Under the pieces are notes generated by a model. It worked only from the letters and a program-made list of their open reading frames with translations, made no database searches and was not told the origin of the DNA. Below, in pieces: positions 55,649 to 64,000 of a stretch of 64,000 bases of DNA. Position 1 is the first letter of the stretch. Every line of letters starts with the position of its first letter. The translations under genes and the position numbers were made by a program. This DNA comes from Alopecurus myosuroides (Eukaryota; Streptophyta; Magnoliopsida; Poales; Poaceae), in the NCBI GenBank assembly GCA_028641055.1, contig CM054057.1, positions 399,946,541 to 400,010,540 on the forward strand. The letters are read 5' to 3'.

Positions 55649-56234
55649 GCACACGCTCTCTACACTCCTTCATGCTTTGATCAAGCCCAAGCTCAAGAAT
55701 TGGGAACAATGCATTCCACATGCCGAGTTCGCCCACAATCGAGCACTTCACCAAGCTACAAAGACAAGCCCCTCCGAGATCGTCTATGGATTCAACCCCA
55801 ACACCGTGCTTGCCATCCTATCACCACCTCTCCGTGAGCAAATTAACATGAACTTCGACAAGCGCATTGACTACATCAAGAAACTTCATGAGAGCACAAG
55901 AGCGGCACTTGAGAAGCACTACGAACACCATGCCATCAACATGAAAAAGAATAAGAAGCCCATTGTGTTTTAACTTTCAAGAAGGTGACCTCGTTTGGCA
56001 ACATCCTCACAAAGAACGCTTTCCCCAAGCGCGCAACTCCAAGCTCAAGCCACGAGGTGACGGTCCCTTCATGATGCTCAAGCGCATCAACGACAAGGCA
56101 TACAAGATTGACATACCGCAATCCAAGTACCATGTACAAAACTTATTCAACTTGTGAGACCTATCTCCCTTCCATGGAAGTCCAAGTGATGACAATGGTC
56201 ATGAGTTGAGGACGACTCTCTTCGAAGGGGGAGA
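55649..56234 (+). pseudogene. pol: Element A integrase C-terminus
   Basis: Resumes after element C with TLSTLLHALIKPKLKNWEQC, FAHNRALHQATKTSPSEIVY, then FQEGDLVWQHPHKERFP and the GPFMMLKRINDKAYKIDIPQ block. A frameshift at about 55965 and a TGA at 56156 break it. The reading frame then crosses the polypurine tract (AAGGGGGAGA, 56225-56234) into the LTR. Confidence 0.82.
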
Positions 56235-56793
56235 TGATGCAGCAACACCCATTGGTCCCATGACTAGATCACGTGCAAAGGCGAAACAAGATAAGGTGAA
56301 CTCACTCCTCTCTCTCTATGCCTTCGGTGACTTGGTGAATGGTGCTCTACCTCATGGAACTACCCTATGCATGCTCAGCTTTGATGCCACAATGGAGCCC
56401 CAAGATGATGCCCAAGGAGCTCAAGAACATGCCCAAGAAGTTGCCAAAGAAGCTAGAGAAGAAGTCCGAGAAGAACACAACAAGGAAGAAGAAGAGAAGA
56501 AGGAGGAAGAGGGAGCGCAGGAAACCCGGCCTGCACCCCGGTCAGGCCGGCCTCCAGGTCGGGACCCTAACAGAGTCGGCCGGCCTCAAGCCCAGCCTAG
56601 GCCGGCTTTCCTGCATGCTGCCAGGCCGACCCCCTACCCGAGCCAGCCGACCTCTCCGCGTCCCAGGCCGGCCCGCCTCTCGACCAGCCCGGCCTCCAGA
56701 CCGGCCAGGTCGGCCTCTAGCCCGACTTTCTTGCACTGGTCACAAATGAGGAAATATTGCCCTTTTATCCCCTTCCTACCCCCTAGACTATAA
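56206..56793 (+). CDS. LTR-encoded tail of the element A polyprotein
   Basis: 195 codons that start just before the polypurine tract and run about 560 bp into the LTR. Order: TPIGPMTRSRAK motif, NSLLSLYAFGDLVNGALPHG, a Glu/Lys-rich predicted coil (QEHAQEVAKEAREEVREEHN and on), then a Pro/Arg/Ser-rich end. The motif GP(M/I)TRS(R/K)AK is shared with element C, whose tail is otherwise different. Polyproteins extending into the 3' LTR are known in CRM chromoviruses. Function of this tail is unknown to me. Confidence 0.6.
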   Translation: MRTTLFEGGDDAATPIGPMTRSRAKAKQDKVNSLLSLYAFGDLVNGALPHGTTLCMLSFDATMEPQDDAQGAQEHAQEVAKEAREEVREEHNKEEEEKKEEEGAQETRPAPRSGRPPGRDPNRVGRPQAQPRPAFLHAARPTPYPSQPTSPRPRPARLSTSPASRPARSASSPTFLHWSQMRKYCPFIPFLPPRL

Positions 56794-57707
56794 ATAGGAC
56801 ACCCTTGGACCAGATCTAGGTTAGAGATGAATTGAGATTTGAGCTATGCTCTTGTACCCCTTTTGTGAGGCTGCTCCTTAGATGTGTATCTAGGAAGGAA
56901 TCAAGGCTACTCCATCTATGTGTGTATTTGGACCGAATCAAGGTTACTCCGGAATAGCCATCCTTTCCCCATGGAAATTAGTTGGTGTTCTCCCAATCTT
57001 CCTTGAATGTCCCTTGGGAATCGGCCAAATAGTATGGAACTAGTTGCAGATATACTAGATTCAGGCTGTTGATATTGATTTAAGTATTAGTCAGGCAAGG
57101 AAGGAGTTTGTGAAACCATTCTTTATCGAGGTGGTGATTACTGCTTGTAGACATATCTGGCTTCAAAGGAATGGAAAGGTTTTTGAAAATCTGAGGCCTT
57201 CTTTTGCTAAGTCGAAGGGGGGATTCATTCCTGATCTGACCATGCTACAATATAGAATGAAGAAGAAGACTAAAGACGGTTTATTACAATGTATTAATAC
57301 CCTACCTTAATCTGTGTAGCATGTTGTAATTAGGTTTTTTGAGCTTTCTCATTTCATGTTTTTTCTCTGTACATAAATTTTTTGTTCTTATTTTAATAAA
57401 GGGGTGGGATGTTGTGGGGCTTTTTCCCTATAGTCAGAGTGCTCTAAAAATGATATATTGATGTGGTGGACCAGCCACAGGGTTGAATTGGTTCCAATCA
57501 AGGTGAGTTCGAGTGGATTGTTTGCCGGAGGCAGCCTTGGGTTTAGTTTCCTTTATCTCGAATCCTCTAGTTCACACTAGTTATCGGTTACCCCTTTTCT
57601 TTCCCACGAATCCCCCTCGTGTTCTACCTCATGTTCTTCGTTTTTCCCTTCGTGTTCTTGGTCAATTCGTGAGATTGGGCCACCCTAGAGGCAGCAACCT
57701 CCCATCA
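56235..57707 (+). repeat. 3' LTR of element A with inserted LINE fragment
   Basis: Begins TGATGCAGCAACACCC and ends CTCCCATCA. TATAAATA at 56789-56796. Longer than the partner by about 430 bp because of the block at 57021-57455. Confidence 0.87.
57021..57455 (+). mobile_element. 5'-truncated LINE (non-LTR retrotransposon) 3' end
   Basis: Absent from the other LTR of element A. It codes for VKPFFIEVVITACRHIWLQR and NGKVFENLRPSFAK, ending TLP and TAA at about 57310, which looks like the C-terminal zinc-binding tail of plant LINE reverse transcriptases (IW.QRN..VFE). A 3' UTR follows with AATAAAGG and a short A-run (CTCTAAAAA). The edges are approximate; no clear TSD. Confidence 0.65.
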
Positions 57708-57712
57708 AGCTT

Positions 57713-57811
57713 CGCGGTGCCGATGGATTTGCTCCACTTTCCGCCCTTCTGCCGTTGACTTTCGGTGCCATTGGCCACTAAACAACCTCCTTTCTTACAG
57801 GTGCGCACCAT
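57713..57811 (-). pseudogene. Antisense gene of the outer Tat-like element, first exon part
   Basis: ATG at 57811-57809 (minus strand) opens MVRTCKKGGC, then a Lys/Gly-rich stretch ending KWSKSIGTAK, where element A cuts in. The gene continues at 12033 downward with the PF04195-like domain. A basic N-terminus before that domain is the usual arrangement in this family. Confidence 0.68.
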
Positions 57812-58036
57812 GGTGCGGGATTGGTCAAGCTCGAGGGGCGCGGTAATAGCTCTGTCGCGAGGACGAAGAAGGAGCTGCGGGCGCAAGGAAGGAGAAGGAG
57901 AAGGGGAAAAATTTACACCCCCGATGGTATTCATAGCGGAGTAAATCCATCTCCACCGTTGATATTCTGTTGGTTTGGATATGCCCTACACATGGCGCGT
58001 GAGGCTAACTGCCATGCCTCCACGCTGCCAACTACG
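57812..58036 (+). other. Outer Tat-like element: spacer between antisense gene and 3' LTR
   Basis: No supported coding sequence. Should hold the promoter of the antisense gene; I see no clear minus-strand TATA box. Confidence 0.5.
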
Positions 58037-58405
58037 TGTGGGAATCTAGGCATTTACTAACAATCCCTAAAGTATCGCGCACTAAAGGGTCAAAAAGTGG
58101 TGGCAAGAATAGGAAAGAATGGCAACCAACGCAAAGTCGAGTCCACCTCATGTACGGCCCCTGAGACCCTACTACCTATATAAAGCACGGGAGGGGGTCA
58201 CAAACGGGACAGATAACCCTAGATTCGGAGTTGCGCCAGATCTAATCTGCGAACCGCACCCCGTGTAATCGATACTTTTCACCCCATTAAAATAAACCTC
58301 GGCGGGCAGTATCACGTCGAGTCGAGGAGTCCACAAGCGTATTTTTCTCTCTTATGAAACCCCAGGTCCCTCAACATGGGGGTTTTTGAGGTCACCCCCT
58401 CGACA
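58037..58405 (+). repeat. 3' LTR of the outer Tat-like element
   Basis: Starts about TGTGGGAATC and ends CCCCTCGACA, the same last bases (CGACA) as the young Tat LTR. TATATAAA at 58177-58184, followed by a typical leader (GATAACCCTAG). The start is a best guess because the 5' copy is outside the window. Confidence 0.65.
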
Positions 58406-58904
58406 ATGCCAATCTTTGAAAAGAAAACTATTTTCACAAGTATTAGGAGAAAACTAGCTTTCTACAAATAGCCTAAACTCCACCAAGCCTAATATGCACG
58501 CAGTTTAGACTTGCCATTTTATATCCACCATGGTGTCATTTGCCAGTACAATAAATTGTACTATCCTCCTTCAGGGGCTGCATATTCCAACGTGTAGGTA
58601 ATTCAGATGAAGATTGAGAAGTGCTTGGACTCGAGTCTAGACCCAACATGCCTGTCTGTGGCACGTGATGAAGATGGAGGATCATTGCTTTTACTTTTCT
58701 GCTGTTTTCAACTCTGATTTTTTAGCTAGCCTTCAAGGCTATGCACTTTCTAATAAAGCTATACTTGGCTATTCTGGATCTTGTTGTAATAATTTTGATG
58801 CTTCTGCATTGATACTTTACATTTTGTACTGTGGTGCTAGCATTGATCCAGGGACTAGCACATAACACAGGTGTTCTTGCATTATTAAATATGAGGACGT
58901 TACA
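58406..58904 (+). repeat. End of a Tekay-like 5' LTR
   Basis: Ends GAGGACGTTACA directly before a Met-type primer-binding site. Its left part lies beyond the inserted Tat-like element, outside the window. Confidence 0.75.
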
Positions 58905-58907
58905 AAA

Positions 58908-58919
58908 TGGTATCAGAGC
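58908..58919 (+). other. Primer-binding site of the level-0 Tekay-like element
   Basis: TGGTATCAGAGC, 3 nt after the LTR end, identical to 109-120. Confidence 0.9.
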
Positions 58920-59099
58920 AAAGTGTTGTCTATAGGTTTGAGCCCTTAGGTTTGGAAAACCCCTTCTCAATCAAATTATCAACTCCTTTTAGTATTCTTG
59001 GATCCTAGCGGCATAGTGAGATGAAGCGGCCCGGACCAACATTACATGTCCACATACACGAGACTGGTTCCCTGATTGTCTAGCGGGTGTCAGTATCTC

Positions 59100-59907
59100 T
59101 CACTATAGTGAATATCCAAATTACAACAAGTTGTTAACAATCTGTTGATCACCATAGAAGAAGACAAACTTACTAGATTTCTGAGTCTTAGGCCTAACAG
59201 GGTCTCCTCTGGTACTGAGCCTATGGAAGCAGATGACTGGCTCCGCTCAGTCAACGAAGACTTAGTAACCTGTGAGTGCACTGAGCCAGAGAAGGTGAGA
59301 TTTACCGCACACCTTCTATAAGGACCTGCTGCAATGTGGTGGGAAACATTCCAAGTGACTCACTCGCTGGAAGGCATGACTTAGGATGATTTCAAGGAAG
59401 GATTTTGCAATGCCCATATCCCATGTGGGATAATGAACCTCAAGAAGAATTTCGTAGTCTAAAGCATGGAGGAAGTATCCTGAAGGAGTACATGGATGAT
59501 TTCTGCTTGTTAACCAGGTATGCACCAGAGGAAATAGACACTGATGCCAAGAGGAACGAAAAATTTCTCAATGGACTCAAAGGGGAACTGAAGATACCTT
59601 TGTCTGTAGCATATGCCCCAAATTATCAAGCTTTGTTAGATCAAGCTATTACCTTGGATTAGAACATGACAAAGGAGGAAAACATGAAGAGGAAGTACAA
59701 TAATGGTGGAAAATACCACTCTTGACACACTCCTATCCAATGGAACATATCCAATGGAGGATATGGAGGACATAAACATGAGAGTCATGACAATGGTGGG
59801 AATGGACACACTCATAATGATCATAATCACATTTAAGAACTCAAGGGAACCAACAATAACAACAATGGTCACTCAAATGGAAATGGACAGCACAACCACA
59901 ACCCCGG
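59100..59907 (+). pseudogene. gag: Broken gag of the level-0 Tekay-like element
   Basis: Follows a short leader. Recognisable blocks: LTRFLSLRPN, EPMEADDWLRSVNEDLVTCE, AAMWWETFQVTH, then in another frame EEFRSLKHGGSILKEYMDDF and YAPNYQALLDQAITLD. These match the gag core of 1673-2848 in order (DDWIREI, ATWWENY, FCSLKQG). At least five stops and one frameshift. It is cut at 59907 by the reverse-strand LTR before any zinc knuckle. Confidence 0.8.
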
Positions 59908-61437
59908 TGTAGCGTTCCCACATTTAAATAATGCAAGAACCCTGTGTTATTGTGCTAGTCCGTGGATCAATTTCTAGCACCACAGTTCAAAATGAAATAT
60001 CATGCAAATGCGTCATAATCTATTAGATCGCATGATCCAGTATTTACAAAATATGATTACAACTTGCATAGTCTCAGAAGACTAGCAGGAAACAGAATTA
60101 CAGCGGAAAACATAGTACAACATTGAGCCTCATTTTCTTCATGCACCACAGGCAAAACATGTTGGCGATAGACTCGAGATCCTGAACGAAACTTCACTCG
60201 TCTTCAGATTCATCTTCAGGATGGCATATGCAACCACAAGGGAGTCAATACAATTTAATGTATTCGAAAGTAACACTATGGTGGATATAAAATGGCAAGT
60301 CTAAACTACATGCATATCTGGCTTGGTGGAGTTTAGTCTATTTGCAAAAAGCAAGTTTTCCCTAACACTTTTGAAAAGGAGTTTTCTTTTCAAAGATTGG
60401 CACCATGGGACACACCCATGAGCACCACATCTAATATTTCCTTAGTCAAATTTTACTTCTTCAAAACGGTGTTGATATTCTTCTGTCCATCCTTGTCCAG
60501 CTGCTCGAAGTCGTCCATTACCGGGGTCACGGCTATGATCATAGTTTCTAACTCTGCAAAGGTTGTGCACATTCACCCTTTGTCTTCAATTAGCCCAAAC
60601 ATCCTATACACACGGAGTGCATCATGTAAAGGAGAGAATTGATACAAGATCTTTCAGAAGCACTAATTCAACGCAACCAGCAACACCCGTTCCACCTACA
60701 ATTATGCTACATCTTCATGTCAAGCATGGGCTGAACTCTCACAACTTACTTGATCAAGACAGAGCCCATATGTCAAAGGGATGCACGGGAAGTTACTAAA
60801 CTTAGAGGGACTTAGGAATCTCTTTGTTCCTAGGTGGCAATCCACAAGTGAACTCCCCTTGGGGAGACACTCAACTCTCATCAACCAAACAACCAAATCC
60901 ACCCAGGTGATTCTAAGAAGTTTATACTTAGAATTTTTCCACAACATTGAGTAAAACAAATTTTTAGCAAGACTAAGCATCAACTAAGTATAAGTCTCCA
61001 AAATAACAAGTCAAAAGGATGTCTACACTCTACTAGGGATTTTGCATAGCATAATAATAACTTAGTAAAAATTCCCTATCATGCATACTACTCAAAAACA
61101 CTAGTAATGCATAGTAAAAATATGGGGGATTTGATGGTGTGTTACTTGCCTTTGAATTTGGTGAAGAACAATCACCTCTCTTCATAAAAGAACGTTGCTC
61201 TCCGTACAATCTAAACATTGAAAACACAACAACAGAATAAACAAGCATGCAAATCAAACCAACAAACAAATGAACAACACATACAAAATCGACAAACAAA
61301 GCAAAAGGAAACATGTGAAAACATTTGGTTTCAATACACAAAAGAAACTAAGTCATTATAGTTAGTGTTTTCCATTTGGGACTAAGGGTTGGTCTTTAAT
61401 GAAGAAGATCACACAAAAGTGTTAGGCTAATCTATTG
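59908..61437 (-). repeat. Reverse-strand Tekay-like LTR, same family as 33478-37936, truncated by a later insertion
   Basis: Begins TGTAGCGTTCCCACATTTAA and aligns by eye with 33478 onward (TGTAGTGTTCCCACATTTAA). It lacks the 53-bp minisatellite present in the other copy. Acidic end PEDESEDE then TGA at 60194-60196 (minus strand). At 61438 another LTR interrupts; the promoter side of this copy would lie beyond the window. Confidence 0.8.
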
Positions 61438-64000
61438 TGTCACACCCCACTTTTTGGAAACCAACAAATGCAGTTGTTGGAGAGTCAAAAATTAGGGCCA
61501 ACAAAAACTTTTTAAACTGCTTAACAATTAATCTTGTTTCACCTCTGTCTGCCTTGTTTGATCTTGAGTGTTGGTGTTGGAACCAACCAAAACAACATGG
61601 TTACATAAATAACAAGAATTGAGGTGAACCTCTTTTATAAAAATCCTCCTCAAGTGGTTTGGCTTGACCACTAACTTTCTCTAAAACACTTGAGGGAAAA
61701 AACTCCAAGAATTTAAATTGCAGAACTCTCATGCTTGAGGGAACTTGTTAAGTCTTGTTATTATGTGCTTATGTGGTGACCTTACCTTTTTCTTTGCCTC
61801 AAGTATTTATAACTATTGTGGATAGTTGTGAGTTGTTTTATTTATATGAGATCTACAAATAACAATCCCTTACATCAGTAGCATGTTATATCCTATGTAT
61901 ATCTCATCTTATGTTCTGTTTTACTTCTCTAGTTTGGCCTCCTGCCATAAGAAGGAATCCTGATCTTTGACCAGTATATCATCATGGATATAATGGTACC
62001 TATCTATGAGCCCTATCCTTGTGTTTGTTTTTGATTATTAAACCCATTCATTTTCTTCCAAAGCCCTCTTGAGGTCTTCCCAACAAAAAGGATAATGTCC
62101 CTGTTATCATGATGCCTTTGTTAAGTCTTCCTAAAAATCACTCCTATCCTTTTTGAGCTAAGTGAACCTTTCCTTGTCATCTTCATGACTTTCACATCAT
62201 ATTCATGTGACCCATTTTTGTTTCCCATGATCAAGTGATTTATCCTTTCTCAGGGATTTTGGCTTATTAAATAAATTCCAGTTATCATCCTTTTGCACTT
62301 GGTATCTCAAATATTTTTCAAAGGAGTTGTTTATTAAAAATCACTTTTGATACCTATATTATATACCCTTCCACCCCAACTAAAAAAATACTTGGTTTAT
62401 AAACATTTTCCTATTTATTAAATGATATTTTCAAAAAGGCCAGAAATGGACTTTTAATTTTTTGTTAATAAAAGTATTTCTAAAATTCTTGGGAAAATTC
62501 CCCAACATTCCTAGGGTCATATGTGACCTAGTTATCCAAAAACATTTGCTGGTCATTTGCAAATTTTTGAAGAAAACATCCAAAAACAGTTTCAGCACTT
62601 TTTGAATTTCCAAAATTTTGTGAAACAAATGTTTTCAGAAAATTTGGGGACCACCAACCCTAGACTCAATTTTTGATTGTCTATCCATTAAACATGTTTT
62701 CAAACATATCTTGTATTCAAAATTTTGGAGAAAACATTTAAAAACAGAAACAACAATTTTGGGAAAATTGAAAGTTTTCAAAGAAAACAATTTGAGAAAA
62801 GTGGGAGACCACCAGTACCCTACCCCATTTTCCATTCCCTACCTCCTAGACATATTTTCTTCCACATGTTGTGTTCAATATGTTGAAGAAAACCAGCACA
62901 AACACCTTTTGCTCAATTTTGGAAAATGATCATTTGATGATATTTTTCCTCCTTCTTCACTCCCATTGGATTCCCTAGCTACCTAGTCACCTAGGCCCCA
63001 CCCCATTGACTTCCTGGGCGAAATTGCAATGCCCATACCCATCCACCTCATCCCCACATGGCTTAAACCCTAAGCAATGGCATGGGCTGACATGCCACAG
63101 CCCTCCCCATCCCTTGCTGCCTCCATGGACCCCACCTTCTAGAAGGGTTGACCTCCACGAGCTCGAAGAGCCAGTACCCCTCCCCCTGGACCCTCTCCTT
63201 CCCCCTCTCCTTCATATCAAACACCTTCGGGTGCTGTGAGAGCACCCACTCCCCCCACCTCCCTGGACCTCCTCTGCCCGAGCCCTTCTGGCTCCACCAC
63301 CTCCACACCACCGCACACCTCGCTAGCAAGGTTTTGCCCGGAGTTCTCCTCTCTGGCCTGCGCGCCCACGCCGCGGTGACCGCCATGGACGCCGTGAGGC
63401 CAAGCTCCACGGCTAGCTCCCTCCCGAGCCTCCTCCTTGCGTTTATGCTGCCAACACCACTCCTCTTCATTCCAATCGAACCCCTGGCCCAAAACCCCTC
63501 TCTGTTTATCCAACCACCGCCGGAATCGAGCTCCCCAACCCACCGGCGAGCTCCGCGGTAATCCTCTGGTACGGGCCATCTCCGGAAGCCCCGTATCCCT
63601 CCCTACCATCCCTGAGATCCCTTGATGCTCTTGCCCCCTCCAATTTGGAGTTCTACTCCCCGAAACCATCTCGCCATCGTCATCCTCCGTCCGTGGCCGC
63701 CGCGCCCGACGAACTCCTCGTTCCGACCTCCCCCTTCTGAAATCAAGGCGAGCATCGGGTGCGCCTCGTCTCCCTGGACCCCCTGGTGCTCTCCTCGTTT
63801 CCAGGGGACCACGAGAGGCACCGGCGGCGAGCTCGAGCCCCCTCAGCGGCGACCGGAGAGGACTCCACCGTCCGCCTCGGTCACCGTCGACCTCCTCCGA
63901 CGTGGACGCTTCCTGGCCCTCGGATCCGCATCCAGCGGCCCCGTTTGAACCCCGCCCCGCCAGATCTCGACCACAGATCTCCCATCGAACAGCGGCGTAC
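61438..64000 (+). repeat. Forward LTR of another Tekay-like element, cut by window end
   Basis: Starts TGTCACACCCCAC, preceded by TATTG as candidate TSD. AT-rich from 61438 to 62930, then a GC-rich block to 64000, the same layout as U3 and promoter region of 6007-7560. ORFs in the GC-rich part (for example 63148-63561) have no domain support. Confidence 0.7.

Larger units (their letters stand above)
12034..57712 (+). mobile_element. Element A: CRM/Reina-like chromovirus split by at least five insertions
   Basis: Element proper is 12039-57707, bounded by LTRs opening TGATGCAGCA. The flanks are AGATT (12034-12038) and AGCTT (57708-57712), a TSD with one mismatch. The outer antisense gene resumes across it. 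Its pieces on the plus strand are LTR 12039-13069, primer-binding site, leader 13082-13857, 19928-20264 and 21752-21856, gag 21857-23572, protease and reverse transcriptase 31894-33477, RNase H and integrase 37942-39206, integrase C-terminus and tail 55649-56234, and LTR 56235-57707. Each gap is exactly filled by another element. Many stops and frameshifts make it inactive. Clade is inferred from the protease (IIDGGSCHNLAS), the integrase C-terminus and a polyprotein that runs into the LTR. Confidence 0.85.

Noticed and set aside
63148..63561. 137-codon Pro/Ser/Leu-rich ORF
   Set aside because: Lies in the GC-rich promoter part of an LTR, where long chance ORFs occur in several frames; no domain or conserved motif.

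Overview
This window reads as intergenic DNA of a large grass genome, most likely Triticeae (wheat, barley, rye or Aegilops). I see no host gene, tRNA, rRNA or CRISPR array. Nearly every base can be assigned to LTR retrotransposons inserted into one another. The grass assignment is an inference: chromoviruses with LTRs above 4 kb, an Athila-type element whose LTRs open TGATACGTCTC, and Tat elements carrying antisense genes are the usual make-up of such genomes.

The nest can be read from LTR ends, target-site duplications (TSDs) and host reading frames that resume after each insert. Level 0 is a Tekay-like chromovirus (LTR end 58406-58904, primer-binding site, broken gag to 59907). Level 1 is a Tat-like element inserted in it; only its antisense gene (10419-12033 and 57713-57811) and 3' LTR (58037-58405) are in view. 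Level 2 is two insertions into that antisense gene: a Tekay chromovirus with 4.4-kb LTRs (start of window to 10418), and a CRM/Reina-like chromovirus, here called element A (12039-57707). Level 3 is the set inside element A: a 6.07-kb solo LTR (13858-19922), an Athila-type solo LTR (20265-21746), a two-LTR Athila-type element without visible pol (23573-31893), a 4.46-kb solo LTR (33478-37936), a reverse-strand chromovirus called element C (39207-55648), and a LINE 3' end inside A's right LTR (about 57021-57455). Level 4 is a young Tat element (44297-53069) inside the gag of element C. At the right edge a reverse-strand LTR (59908-61437) is cut by a forward LTR that runs out of the window (61438-64000).

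Most polyproteins are broken by stops and frameshifts. The best preserved copies are the first Tekay element (gag open, pol with three lesions) and the young Tat element. The latter has an ACATG TSD on both sides and only 3 mismatches over 479 bp of LTR, but it lacks most of gag and has two 1-nt deletions in RNase H.

The parts least explained by gag-pol are: an extra 271-codon ORF between primer-binding site and gag in the first Tekay element; exon-like acidic open segments inside the LTRs of three Tekay-like families; spliced antisense genes between pol and the 3' LTR of both Tat elements, one with its own TATA box; polyprotein tails that run into the LTR in elements A and C; and tandem repeats of about 176 bp and 53 bp inside two long LTRs.
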